A DNA stretch of 64,000 nucleotides from Serpentinimonas raichei. Its GTDB lineage: Bacteria > Pseudomonadota > Gammaproteobacteria > Burkholderiales > Burkholderiaceae_C. The stretch is taken from the NCBI RefSeq assembly GCF_000828895.1, contig NZ_AP014568.1:1743858-1807857 (forward strand), given 5' to 3'. Below, in pieces: positions 17,574-26,856 of this stretch; within the stretch, counting starts at the first letter, position 1; every line of letters starts with the position of its first letter. Under the pieces are notes generated by a model. The model did not search any database and was not told the origin of the DNA. It saw nothing but the letters and a program-made list of their open reading frames with translations. Made by a program: the position numbers and the translations under genes.

Positions 17574-19883
17574 GTGAAACGCCAAGCCCGAAACCCAACC
17601 CGCGCCCCTGCCGCCGGCCGCCCACCCGCCCCTTCGTCCCTTTTGTTGCAGCCGGTGGCGCTGGCCTGCCTGCTCGCCGGCGCCCCGCTGTGGGCCCAAG
17701 CCCAAACGGGCGCTGCAGCGGCCACCGGCAGCTCCTTGTCCACCAGTGCCACCGCCCTCGATGCGGTGGTGGTCACTGGTGCCCGCGCCGAGCGCGAAGT
17801 GGGGGATGTGCCGCAGCGCATCGACGTGATCGAAGGCGCGGCGCTAGACGCTACGCAGGCGCAAGACATCCGCGAACTGGTGCGCGACTTGCCCAACGTG
17901 GAGGTGCGCCGGGCCCCGCAGCGCTTCGGCGCCGTGCTGGGTGCCACCGGACGCGATGGCAACGCCGGTTTCAACATCCGTGGCATGCAGGGTAACCGGG
18001 TCTTGCTCACCATCGATGGCATGCGCGTGCCGCGCGAGCTGGTCGGCGGCGTGCTGGGTTCGGCCGCCTTTGGCCGCGATTACTACGACCTGGGGCTGAT
18101 TTCGCGCGTGGAAGTGGTGCGCGGCGCCACCTCGGCCCTGTATGGCTCCGACGGCATAGGCGGCATGGTGGCGATGTTCACCCTGCAGCCCGAGCAACTG
18201 CTGCAACCCGGCCAATCATTCGGCGGCCGCCTGAGCCTGCGCGCCGACACCGAGGACGATAGCCAAGGCGTGGGCCTGACGCTGGCCGGAGTGGCCAGCC
18301 CACAGTGGCAGTGGCTGGGCAGTGTGCAGACCGGGCGCGCCGGCGCGCTCGACAACCAGGGCGCGAACGAGGCTGCCAACAGCACCCGCACCGCCCCCAA
18401 CCCGCAGCGCGACCGCAACCATTCGCTGCTGGGCAAGCTGGTGTTCACGCCCGGCGGCGGGCAGCGCCACACCTTAACCGCCGAGCACATAGACAAATCC
18501 ACCGACGTCGATGCCCTGAGCGCGCGCGGCGTGAACCCAGCCACCCCCGGAGCCACCCGCGACCTGCAAGGCGAAATGGATTCGAGCCGCACCCGCCTGA
18601 GCTGGGACGGCCAGTTCCCGCTGCGCTCGGCGTGGGCCGACCAGCTGCGCGCCAGCGTGGGCGTGCAGCAGTCCGAAAAGCGCGAAGTGGCCACCGAACA
18701 ACGCACCCCCACCGCTGTCAACCGCGCGACCTTCCGCGTGCGCGGCGTCACTTACTGGGAAGACATTTTGCAGCTCTCGTTGCAGGCCGAGCGCAACCGC
18801 GACCTGGGCCACGGCTGGGCCCACAAACTGGTCTATGGCACCGAGCTGACACGCACCGAGATGGAAAACCTAACCACCGGCGTGGCCCCTCCGGCCGGCG
18901 ACACCTTCCCCCTGCAGCGCTTCCCGACCACGCGCGAAACCACCGCGGCGCTGTTTGTACAAAGCGAATTCATCAGCGAACGCTGGAGCCTTATCCCAGC
19001 GCTGCGCTACGACCGCTTCGACATCGACGCCCAAGAAAACCCCCTCTTCCGGCGCGCGCTGGCCGACCTCTCGGGCGATGCGCTCTCGCCCAAGCTGGGA
19101 ATCATCTTCCGGCCGCAGCCGCATTGGCAGATCTTTGGCAACGTGGCGGCGGGTTTCCGCGCCCCCAGCCCGCTGCAACTCAACAACTTCTTTGAAAACC
19201 TGGTCGGGGTGGCACCCTACCGCACCATCCCGAACCCGAACCTGCGGCCCGAGCGCAGCCAAACCGTTGAACTCGGTGCGCGCGGCCAGCACGGCGCGCT
19301 GCAGTGGCTGGCCACCGCCTTCACAGGGCGCTACCGCGACTTCATCGAAGACCAAGTGGCCGTGGGCGGTAGGGGAACAGTCGCCGACCCGCTCACCTTC
19401 CAGTCGGTCAACCGGGGCCGGGTGCGCCTGCACGGCTTCGAGCTCGAAGGGCGCTGGGCCCTGAGCCCGGCCACCTCCCTGCGCGCCAGCTACGGACAAA
19501 CCGAGGGCCGTGACACGGCGCTCAATCAGCCGCTGAACTCGGTCAACCCCGAGCGGCTGGTGCTGGGGCTGGAGCACCGCCTGCAGCAGTGGACGCTGGG
19601 CGCGCGCCTGACGCACACCGCCGCCAAAGACCACGCCGACATCCACAACACCCTCACCGGCGGCGCGGTGCAATTTGCTACGCCCAGTTGGACCACGCTG
19701 GACCTGCACAGCAGTTGGCAAATCACGCGCCAGACGCGCCTGAGCGCCGCGCTCAACAACCTCACTGACCGCAAATACTGGCACTGGGGCAATGTGCAGG
19801 GGCAGCCGGGCAATTCGGCGTTGCTTGATGCCTTCACCTCCCCCGGGCGCAGCCTCTCGCTGTCCTTGGTCAGCAGTTTTTAA
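17574..19883 (+). CDS. hmuR: TonB-dependent heme/hemoglobin receptor
   Basis: Outer-membrane beta-barrel that imports heme using TonB energy. It has 769 residues from a GTG start. The signal peptide ends near residue 43 (WAQAQ). The TonB box/plug region holds ALDAVVVTGARAEREV and the plug motif NIRGMQGNRVLLTIDGMRVP. Around residue 528 is the heme-receptor FRAP box (GFRAPSPLQLNNFF) and, close after it, the NPNL motif (IPNPNLRPERSQ). The protein ends in a Phe after alternating hydrophobics, as barrels do. No tonB/exbBD lies in the cluster. Confidence 0.94.
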   Translation: MKRQARNPTRAPAAGRPPAPSSLLLQPVALACLLAGAPLWAQAQTGAAAATGSSLSTSATALDAVVVTGARAEREVGDVPQRIDVIEGAALDATQAQDIRELVRDLPNVEVRRAPQRFGAVLGATGRDGNAGFNIRGMQGNRVLLTIDGMRVPRELVGGVLGSAAFGRDYYDLGLISRVEVVRGATSALYGSDGIGGMVAMFTLQPEQLLQPGQSFGGRLSLRADTEDDSQGVGLTLAGVASPQWQWLGSVQTGRAGALDNQGANEAANSTRTAPNPQRDRNHSLLGKLVFTPGGGQRHTLTAEHIDKSTDVDALSARGVNPATPGATRDLQGEMDSSRTRLSWDGQFPLRSAWADQLRASVGVQQSEKREVATEQRTPTAVNRATFRVRGVTYWEDILQLSLQAERNRDLGHGWAHKLVYGTELTRTEMENLTTGVAPPAGDTFPLQRFPTTRETTAALFVQSEFISERWSLIPALRYDRFDIDAQENPLFRRALADLSGDALSPKLGIIFRPQPHWQIFGNVAAGFRAPSPLQLNNFFENLVGVAPYRTIPNPNLRPERSQTVELGARGQHGALQWLATAFTGRYRDFIEDQVAVGGRGTVADPLTFQSVNRGRVRLHGFELEGRWALSPATSLRASYGQTEGRDTALNQPLNSVNPERLVLGLEHRLQQWTLGARLTHTAAKDHADIHNTLTGGAVQFATPSWTTLDLHSSWQITRQTRLSAALNNLTDRKYWHWGNVQGQPGNSALLDAFTSPGRSLSLSLVSSF

Positions 19884-19896
19884 CCGGAGCCACACC

Positions 19897-20979
19897 ATGA
19901 TGCAAGCAGAACCGATCCGCCAAGCCTACCAAGCCGCCCGCGCCAAGGGCCTGCGCGCCCGCGACGCCGCCGAACACATCGGCCTAAGCGAGGGGGCTGC
20001 GCTGGCGGCGCACCTCGGCCGCCACGAGCAGCCCACGCGCAGCGTGGCATTGCGCCCCGACTGGCTGGCACTGCTCAAAGCGCTGCAAGCCTGCGGCCCC
20101 TTGCTGGCGCTGACGCGCAACCGCAGCGTGGTGCATGAAAAAACCGGGGTCTATGAAAAACTGTCGGCGCACAACGAGGTCGGGCTGGCGCTGGGCAAAG
20201 AGATCGACCTGCGGCTGTTCTTCAAGCAGTGGCACGCCGGCCTGGCTGTTACCGAGCTCAATGCCGACGCCGACAAACCGGCCAGCTCCAGCCTGCAGTT
20301 CTTCGACCGCTACGGGGTGGCGGTGCACAAGATTTTTCTGCGCGACAGCAGCGACCGCGCCGCCTGGAATGCGGTGCTGGAGCAGTGGCAAGACAGGCAG
20401 GCAGCGGCGCCGGTGTTTGAGCCGCCGGCTGCAATTGAGCCCAAGGGCGCCGAGCCCACCGTCGATGCCGCCGCCTTTGCCCAAGCTTGGTCCGAGATGA
20501 GCGATGTGCACCAGTTTTTCCCGCTGCTGCGCGAGCATGGGGTGGAACGCCAGCACGGCTTGCGGCTGGTCGAGGGCCGCTTTACGCGCCGCGTCGCCCA
20601 CGCCTCGGTGCGCCAGACGCTGATGGAGGCCGCCTTTGACAACACCCCGATCATGGCTTTTGTGGGCAGCAGCGGCTGCATCCAAATCCACAGCGGGCCG
20701 ATCAAGCGCGTCGAGCCGCTGGAGATGCGTGGCCAGCTTTGGCTCAACGTGCTCGACCCGGGCTTCAATTTGCACTTGCGCGAAGACCACATCGGCGCCG
20801 TCTGGGTGGTGGAGAAGCCCAGCAGCGACGGCACCATCACTTCGCTGGAAGTGTTCGACCAGCACGGCGAGCTGATGGCGCTGTTTTTTGGTGCCCGCAA
20901 GCCGGGACAACCCGAATTGACCGCTTGGCGCCATCTGTTGGAGCACCTGACGGGGGTGGAAGAAGGATCGCTGTCATGA
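19897..20979 (+). CDS. hmuS: hemin-degrading/trafficking factor HmuS
   Basis: Cytosolic heme-binding protein that accepts imported heme and may release iron. The 360-residue product contains two tandem HemS-type domains (about 30-165 and 190-350). They share blocks such as NRSVVHEKTGVY / AFVGSSGCIQIHSGPIKRVE and the Asp-x-Phe-x-Leu pattern (LDPGFNLHLREDHIGAVWVV). GGAG precedes ATG 19897. Its stop overlaps the hmuT start (ATGA at 20976-20979), implying coupled translation. Confidence 0.94.
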   Translation: MMQAEPIRQAYQAARAKGLRARDAAEHIGLSEGAALAAHLGRHEQPTRSVALRPDWLALLKALQACGPLLALTRNRSVVHEKTGVYEKLSAHNEVGLALGKEIDLRLFFKQWHAGLAVTELNADADKPASSSLQFFDRYGVAVHKIFLRDSSDRAAWNAVLEQWQDRQAAAPVFEPPAAIEPKGAEPTVDAAAFAQAWSEMSDVHQFFPLLREHGVERQHGLRLVEGRFTRRVAHASVRQTLMEAAFDNTPIMAFVGSSGCIQIHSGPIKRVEPLEMRGQLWLNVLDPGFNLHLREDHIGAVWVVEKPSSDGTITSLEVFDQHGELMALFFGARKPGQPELTAWRHLLEHLTGVEEGSLS

Positions 20980-21899
20980 ATGCGTTGGCAACTGCCACAC
21001 CGGCCGGGTTGCGGCGGCGCGGCTGGCTGGCGGGCGGCGGCGCGGGGGTGGCAGCCTTGGCTACCTCGGGCTTGGGCTGGCCACTGGGCGCACTGGCAAG
21101 CCCTGGCACACGGCCAGCGCGCCTGATCACCGTCGGTGGCAGCCTGACCGAGGCGGTGTTTGCGCTGGGGGCCCAGGCGCACCTGGTGGGCACCGACACC
21201 ACCAGCCTGTACCCGGCGGCGGCGCAGGCCACGCCCAAGGTCGGCTACATGCGCCAGCTCTCGGCCGAAGGGCTGCTGGCGCTGCGCCCAGACGTGGTGC
21301 TGGCCTTGGCCGGCTCCGGCCCGCCGCTGGTGCTGACGCAACTGCGTTCGGCCCGGGTGCAGGTGGAATTGGTCGAGCGCCGCCACGAATGGGACGATGT
21401 GCGCCGCACGGTGCAGGCGGCCGGGCGTGCCACCGGACGGGAGGCCGCTGCGCTGGAGTTGCAGCGCCAGCTCGACCAGCGTTGGGCCACGGTGCGCGCG
21501 CGCATCCAAGCCCACACGGGCGCACGGCCACGGGTGCTGTTCATTATGGCGCACGGCGGCAGCCCGCTGGTGGCTGGGCGCCAAACCGCCGCCCACGCCA
21601 TGCTGACGCTGGCCGGGGCCGACAACGTCATCAGCGGTTTCAACGGCTTTAGGCCCCTGACGGCCGAATCGATGGCCGCTGCCGCCCCAGACGCCATCGT
21701 CACCACCACCCAGAGCCTGCAAGCCATAGGGGGCGAATCCGCCTTTTGGCAGCGCCCCGAGTTGAGCCTCACCCCGGCCTGGCGACACCGCCACCGTGGC
21801 GCCGCGCTGCTGCACCAAGACGCGCTGGCGCTGCTGGGCTTTGGGCCCCGGCTGCCGCAGGTGCTGGAACAACTGCACCAGGGCTTGCTGCGGGTATGA
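20976..21899 (+). CDS. hmuT: heme ABC transporter substrate-binding protein
   Basis: Periplasmic class III binding protein that hands heme to HmuUV. The 307-residue product has an N-terminal signal with LRRRGWLAGGGAGVAAL; the RRxWL pattern resembles a Tat signal, though a Sec signal is possible. The mature part shows RLITVGGSLTEAVFALG and GYMRQLSAEGLLALRPDVVL, typical of HmuT/BtuF folds, with a Tyr (in GYMRQ) at the usual heme-ligand position. Starts and stops overlap both neighbours by four bases. Confidence 0.93.
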   Translation: MNALATATPAGLRRRGWLAGGGAGVAALATSGLGWPLGALASPGTRPARLITVGGSLTEAVFALGAQAHLVGTDTTSLYPAAAQATPKVGYMRQLSAEGLLALRPDVVLALAGSGPPLVLTQLRSARVQVELVERRHEWDDVRRTVQAAGRATGREAAALELQRQLDQRWATVRARIQAHTGARPRVLFIMAHGGSPLVAGRQTAAHAMLTLAGADNVISGFNGFRPLTAESMAAAAPDAIVTTTQSLQAIGGESAFWQRPELSLTPAWRHRHRGAALLHQDALALLGFGPRLPQVLEQLHQGLLRV

Positions 21900-22975
21900 A
21901 CACGCTGGCCCTGAAACGCAGCGGCGCGGCCTGGCTCAGCCAGCGCCCGAGCGGCCCCTTCGTGCTGGCGGGCCTCACACTGGCGCTGCTGCTGAGCCTG
22001 CTGTGGGCCAGCGGCCAAGGCGCCTTTGGCTTGCCACTGCGCGAACTGCCGGCCGTGCTGGCGGCGGCGCTGTGGCCGACTGGCGAGCGCAGCGCCGCCG
22101 AACTGGTTTTCTTCAACATCCGCCTGCCGCGGCTGGTGCTGGCCGTAGCCGCCGGGGCCGGGCTCGGGCTGGCCGGGGCACTGATGCAGGGCCTGTTTCG
22201 CAACCCGCTGGCGGACCCGGGGCTGATCGGCGTCAGCAGCGGGGCCGCGCTGGCAGCCGCCTTTGCCATCGTGCTGGGCAGCCTGTGGTGGCCCGAGCTG
22301 CCGCTGGCGCTGGGCACCTGGCCGCTGATGCTGATGGCCTTCTTGGGCGGCGTGGTGGTCACGGCCCTGATCTACGCGCTCGCGCTCGGCGAAGGCGGCA
22401 CCCGCGTGGGCATCATGCTGCTGGCCGGCATTGCCATCAACGCACTGGCCGGGGCCGGCATCGGGCTGCTGAGCTACCTAGCCACCGACGAGCAGTTGCG
22501 CAACCTGCAGTTCTGGATGCTGGGCAGCCTGGGTGGCGCGCGCTGGGAAGCGGTGTGGGTGGTGGCTTTGATCGCGCTGCTGAGCGCGCTGCTGGCGCTG
22601 CGGCTGGCGCGCCCGCTCAACGCGCTGGCGCTGGGCGAGGCGCAGGCCACCATGCTCGGGGTGCCGGTGGAGCGCCTCAAGCTGCTGTGCGTGCTGCTCA
22701 CCGCGCTGGTGGTGGGGGCCATCACCGCCACCACCGGCATCATCGGCTTCATCGGGCTGGTGGCGCCGCACATCGTGCGCCTGCTGGCCGGGCCCGATCA
22801 CCGCTGGGTGCTGCCGGGTTCGGCGCTGCTCGGGGCCACCCTGGTCTTGTTGGCCGACGCGTGGGCACGCACCGTGATCGCGCCGGCCGAACTGCCGCTG
22901 GGCATCATCACCGCCTTGGTCGGGGTGCCGTTCTTTTTGCTGCTGCTGCGCAGCGCCCACGCCCGCACCCTATGA
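21896..22975 (+). CDS. hmuU: heme ABC transporter permease
   Basis: FecCD/BtuC-family permease. The 359 residues contain about nine to ten membrane helices and the family blocks RLPRLVLAVAAGAGLGLAG, MQGLFRNPLADPGLIGVSSG and GFIGLVAPHIVRLLAGPDHR; the last carries the loop that contacts the ATPase. ATG 21896 overlaps the hmuT stop (ATGA), and its own stop overlaps hmuV. Confidence 0.95.
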   Translation: MNTLALKRSGAAWLSQRPSGPFVLAGLTLALLLSLLWASGQGAFGLPLRELPAVLAAALWPTGERSAAELVFFNIRLPRLVLAVAAGAGLGLAGALMQGLFRNPLADPGLIGVSSGAALAAAFAIVLGSLWWPELPLALGTWPLMLMAFLGGVVVTALIYALALGEGGTRVGIMLLAGIAINALAGAGIGLLSYLATDEQLRNLQFWMLGSLGGARWEAVWVVALIALLSALLALRLARPLNALALGEAQATMLGVPVERLKLLCVLLTALVVGAITATTGIIGFIGLVAPHIVRLLAGPDHRWVLPGSALLGATLVLLADAWARTVIAPAELPLGIITALVGVPFFLLLLRSAHARTL

Positions 22976-23772
22976 ATACGCCACCGCACGGGCTGCAAGC
23001 CCAAGACATAGGCGTACGCCTGCACGGTCGCATCCTGCTCCAGGATATAGCCCTGCACCTGGCGCCGGGCCAAGTGGGGGTGATTCTGGGCCCCAACGGG
23101 GCCGGCAAATCGACCCTGCTCAACGTGCTCGGCGGCCTGCTGCGCCCGCAAGCCGGCGCGGTCTGGCTCGACGGCGAGCGCCTGGGCCGGGGCAACGCCG
23201 CCGCGCTGGCGCGCCGCCGCGCCTACCTGCCGCAAGAGCTGGTGCCGGCCTTTGATTTCACGGCGCAGGAAGTGGTGGAACTCGGGCGCTACCCGCACCG
23301 CCTGCAGCCCGCCGCCGACGAGGCCGACATCGTGCGCGCTGCGCTGCAGCACTGCTCGGTGGCGCACCTGGCGCAGCGCAGCATCCGCCAACTCAGCGGT
23401 GGCGAGCGCGCCCGGGTGCAACTGGCGCGCACGCTGGCCCAAGTCTGGCACCCCTGCCCCAGCGGGTGCAGCAACTGGCTGCTGCTCGACGAACCCACCG
23501 CCGCGCTCGATTTGCAGCACCAGCACGCCACCTTGGCCACTTTGCGCCAGTGGAGCCGCAGCCGCGGCGCCGGCGTGCTGCTGGTGCTGCACGACCTCAA
23601 CCTGGCGCTGCGCTACGCCGACTGCTGCTGGGTGCTGCAAGACGGCCGCCTGAAAGGCCACGGCGACCCCACCACGGTGCTGCAACCCGCGCTGGTGCAA
23701 GCGGTCTGGCAAGTGCGCACCCACGCCGTGAACGACCCGGCGGGCGTGGCGCAACTGCTGCTGGCGGCCTGA
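22972..23772 (+). CDS. hmuV: heme ABC transporter ATP-binding protein
   Basis: ATPase driving heme import. The 266-residue product shows Walker A GPNGAGKST, the Q-loop region LPQELVPAFDFTAQEVV, the ABC signature LSGGERARV, Walker B WLLLDEPTAALD and the switch His in LVLHDLNLALRY. It is last of the hemP-hmuRSTUV run. It converges on livM with only 19 bases between stops, and no hairpin is seen there. Confidence 0.96.
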   Translation: MNTPPHGLQAQDIGVRLHGRILLQDIALHLAPGQVGVILGPNGAGKSTLLNVLGGLLRPQAGAVWLDGERLGRGNAAALARRRAYLPQELVPAFDFTAQEVVELGRYPHRLQPAADEADIVRAALQHCSVAHLAQRSIRQLSGGERARVQLARTLAQVWHPCPSGCSNWLLLDEPTAALDLQHQHATLATLRQWSRSRGAGVLLVLHDLNLALRYADCCWVLQDGRLKGHGDPTTVLQPALVQAVWQVRTHAVNDPAGVAQLLLAA

Positions 23773-23791
23773 GGGCTAGGGGGCTAGAGGG

Positions 23792-25135
23792 CTAGCGCCG
23801 CAGCGAATGCGGCCGCTCGCTGCGCTCCGGTATCAGCCCGTGCGGCCTGAAGCGCAGCACCAGCAGCAAGATCATGCCCATCACCATGAGCCGGATGTGC
23901 GCCGCGCCTTCGAGCAGGTGCGCGCGCAGCCAGCTCTCGGCCGGCAGGGTGCCGGTGATGATGTCCATCAGCCACAGCCCGATCGGCTCGGCCTGGACCC
24001 AGAAGAACCAGATCAGGAAGCCGCCCAAAATGGCGCCCATGTTGTTGCCCGAGCCGCCCACGATCACCATGACCCAGATCAGGAAGGTGAAGCGCAGCGG
24101 GTTGTAGGCGTTCGGGGTGAACTGGCCGTCTATGGTCACCAGCATGGCGCCGGCCACGCCGACGATGGCCGAACCGAGCACGAACACCTGCAGATGGCGG
24201 CCGGTCACGTCTTTGCCCATGGCTTCGGCGGCGGTTTCGTTGTCGCGGATGGCGCGCATCATGCGGCCCCAGGGCGAGTGGATGGCCGTCTGCGCCAGCC
24301 AAAACAGCAGCAGCAGCACGCCCAGCGCCAGCCCCAGATAGCCCAGCTTGACGATGTACGAGGCCAAGTCCGGCACCTCGATGCTCAGGCGCAGCGCCCA
24401 TTCCTGCAGCCAGGCGGTTTGCTGCAGGTCGATCTCTTGCGGCAGCGGGCGCGGCAGGCCGTTGACGTTGTTCACGCCTCGGGTGAGCCACTCTTCGAAG
24501 CGCAGCAGCGAGAGGATGATCTCGGCGATGCCCAGCGTGGCAATGGCCAGGTAGTCGGAACGCAGGCCGAGCGTGATCTTACCGATCATCCACGCCGCCC
24601 CGGCCGCGAACAGGCCACCCACCACCCACGAGAGCATGATCGGCAGCCCAAGGCCGCCGAGGTAGCCGGTGGCGGCCGGGTTGACAGCTTCGATCAGCTC
24701 CACCGCCGGGTCGAAAAAGTGCCGGGTGATGAAGTAGCCGCCGAGCAAAATCACCGCCATGGCCCACATGCGCGCGCGCCCGCGCTTCATGCGCTTATAG
24801 ACCAGCAGCGCCACCAGCAGCGTGGCCAGCGAGAGCAACACCGAGGTGATGATGCCCGAGCCACCGGCCTGCCAGGCCTCGGGGGTGGGCGGCATGGAGA
24901 CCAGCACCGCAGCGATGCCGCCGAGCGCGGCAAAACCCATCAGGCCGACGTTGAACAGCCCGGCGTAGCCCCACTGCACGTTCAGCCCAAGCGCCATGAT
25001 GGCGCCGATGACGCAGTAGATCATGATGGTCAGCGCCAGCGACCAGCTTTGCATGACACCCACCAGCACCAGCGCCAGCCCCATCAGGCCAAACAAGATC
25101 GGCGCATTGGCCTTGTGATTGATCCAGGCATTCAT
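23792..25135 (-). CDS. livM: branched-chain amino-acid-type ABC permease LivM
   Basis: Second membrane subunit of a LIV-I-type importer. The 447-residue protein has about ten hydrophobic helices and the LivM blocks ALGLNVQWGYAGLFNVGLMGF, SDYLAIATLGIAEIILSLLR and the EAA-like loop RAIRDNETAAEAMGKDV. It is longer than many LivM proteins because of a loop with GVNNVNGLPRPLPQE and an extended C-terminus. ATGA overlap with livH (25132-25135). The true substrate could be an amino acid or an amide/urea-like compound. Confidence 0.92.
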   Translation of the reverse strand: MNAWINHKANAPILFGLMGLALVLVGVMQSWSLALTIMIYCVIGAIMALGLNVQWGYAGLFNVGLMGFAALGGIAAVLVSMPPTPEAWQAGGSGIITSVLLSLATLLVALLVYKRMKRGRARMWAMAVILLGGYFITRHFFDPAVELIEAVNPAATGYLGGLGLPIMLSWVVGGLFAAGAAWMIGKITLGLRSDYLAIATLGIAEIILSLLRFEEWLTRGVNNVNGLPRPLPQEIDLQQTAWLQEWALRLSIEVPDLASYIVKLGYLGLALGVLLLLFWLAQTAIHSPWGRMMRAIRDNETAAEAMGKDVTGRHLQVFVLGSAIVGVAGAMLVTIDGQFTPNAYNPLRFTFLIWVMVIVGGSGNNMGAILGGFLIWFFWVQAEPIGLWLMDIITGTLPAESWLRAHLLEGAAHIRLMVMGMILLLVLRFRPHGLIPERSERPHSLRR

Positions 25136-26145
25136 ACCGATTTACCTCCGAACAGGCCGGTTGGCCGGATCAGCAGCACCAGCACCAAAATCACGAACGA
25201 AACCGCAAACTTGTAGTCGGTTGAGAGCAGTTGCATCAGGCCCTCGGGCTCCCAGCCCTCGGGGCCGAGGTACATGAACACGCGCCGCCAGGCGTAGGTG
25301 AGCAGCACCTCGGAGAAAGCGACGATGAAGCCGCCCGCAATCGCCCCCAGCGGGCTGCCCAGCCCGCCGACGATTGCCGCGGCAAAAATCGGCAGCAGCA
25401 ACTGGAAGTAGGTGAAGGGCCTAAAGCCCTTGTCGAGCCCGTACAGCACGCCAGCCACGGTGGCCAGCGCAGCGGCCAGCACCCAGGTGATGAGCACCAC
25501 CCGCTCCGGGTTGATGCCCGACAAGAGCGCCAGGTTTTCGTTGTCGGAGTAGGCGCGCATCGACTTGCCGGTGCGGCTGCGCTCCAAAAACCAGAACAGC
25601 GCCAGCACGATCAGCACCGCCGTGACCAGCGTCAGCGCCTGGCTGGTGCGCAAGGCAATGCCCTGCTCCAGCCCGGTGAAGTCGCGAAACTGCGCCACGG
25701 TGAAGATGAAGCGCTCGCCGTCGGTGAAGTGCTGCTCGCCCGGCCCGATGATGAAGCGCACGATGCCATTGAGCAGGAACATCACGCCCACGGAGCAGAT
25801 CAGGAACACCACCGCCGGGGCTTTCTTGACCCGGTGGTAGCGATAAACCCAGCGGTCCGAGAGCAGCACAAAGCCTATGGTGACCAGCACCGCCACCGGT
25901 ATCGCCAGCAGCGCCGTGGGCAAAAAGCCCAGGCTCACGCCCTGCGATTGCAGCCACCAGGTGAACAAAATGGCGATCATGGTGCCAAAAGCCATGGTGT
26001 CGCCGTGGGCGAAGTTGGAAAAACGCAAGATGCCATAGACCAGCGTCACGCCCAGCGCACCCAGCGCGAGCTGGCTGCCGTAGGCGGCTGCGGGCAGCAG
26101 CACGAAGTTGGTGAACATCGCCAAGGCGTTGAAAATATCTTCCAT
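25132..26145 (-). CDS. livH: branched-chain amino-acid-type ABC permease LivH
   Basis: First membrane subunit of the same importer. The 337 residues hold about eight helices and the LivH signature GVTLVYGILRFSNFAHGDTMAFG. The cytoplasmic loop RSRTGKSMRAYSDNENLALLSGI is the family's ATPase-contact region. It follows livF by six bases and overlaps livM. Confidence 0.93.
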   Translation of the reverse strand: MEDIFNALAMFTNFVLLPAAAYGSQLALGALGVTLVYGILRFSNFAHGDTMAFGTMIAILFTWWLQSQGVSLGFLPTALLAIPVAVLVTIGFVLLSDRWVYRYHRVKKAPAVVFLICSVGVMFLLNGIVRFIIGPGEQHFTDGERFIFTVAQFRDFTGLEQGIALRTSQALTLVTAVLIVLALFWFLERSRTGKSMRAYSDNENLALLSGINPERVVLITWVLAAALATVAGVLYGLDKGFRPFTYFQLLLPIFAAAIVGGLGSPLGAIAGGFIVAFSEVLLTYAWRRVFMYLGPEGWEPEGLMQLLSTDYKFAVSFVILVLVLLIRPTGLFGGKSV

Positions 26146-26151
26146 GGCTGC

Positions 26152-26856
26152 TCAGCCTCCGAGGAAAGAGCGACGGACTTCGGGGTTGGCCATCAGGGCC
26201 GCGCCGCTGTCGGTGAAGCGGTTGCTGCCCTGCACCAGCACGTAGCCTTTGTCGGCAATGTTCAGGGCCTGGCGGGCGTTTTGCTCGACCATCAAAATGG
26301 CGATGCCGGTGCGCGCGATTTCGATGATGCGGTCAAACAACTCGTCCATCACGATCGGCGACACGCCCGCAGTGGGCTCGTCGAGCATCAGCACCTGCGG
26401 CTGCGTCATCAGAGCGCGCCCGACCGCCACCTGCTGGCGCTGGCCGCCCGAGAGCTGGCCGGCGGGCTGGCGGCGCTTTTCCTTGAGCACCGGAAACAGC
26501 GCATAGACCTGCTCCAGCGAGGCGCGGATGTCGTCGCGCCGGATGAAGGCCCCCATTTCCAAGTTTTCTTCCACGCTCATGGAGGTGAACACATTGTGCG
26601 TCTGCGGCACAAAACCCATGCCCGCCAGCACGCGCTGCTGCGGGCTGAGCGCCGTGATGTCGGCGCCCTTGAAGCGCACCTGGCCGTGGCGCAAGTTGAG
26701 CATGCCAAAAATGGCCTTCATGGCGGTCGATTTGCCGGCCCCGTTGGGCCCGACGATGACGGCAATCTCACCCTGTTCGACCGCGATGGTGCAGCCGTTG
26801 AGGATGTCGCTGCCGCCGTATCCGCCGGTCATGTTTTCGCCGATGAGAAAGCTCAT
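26152..26856 (-). CDS. livF: branched-chain amino-acid-type ABC ATPase LivF
   Basis: One of two ATPases of the importer. The 234-residue product starts [19 protein letters not shown] and has Walker A GPNGAGKST, signature LSGGQRQQVAVGRAL, Walker B VLMLDEPTAGVSP and switch-region ILMVEQNARQAL, the LivF form. The start overlaps the livG stop (ATGA at 26853-26856). Confidence 0.95.
   Translation of the reverse strand: MSFLIGENMTGGYGGSDILNGCTIAVEQGEIAVIVGPNGAGKSTAMKAIFGMLNLRHGQVRFKGADITALSPQQRVLAGMGFVPQTHNVFTSMSVEENLEMGAFIRRDDIRASLEQVYALFPVLKEKRRQPAGQLSGGQRQQVAVGRALMTQPQVLMLDEPTAGVSPIVMDELFDRIIEIARTGIAILMVEQNARQALNIADKGYVLVQGSNRFTDSGAALMANPEVRRSFLGG

Noticed and set aside
23773..23791. GGGCTAG repeats between hmuV and livM as an attachment site or repeat array
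   Set aside because: The gap is only 19 bases with short imperfect repeats; no integrase, duplication or mobile gene is nearby.
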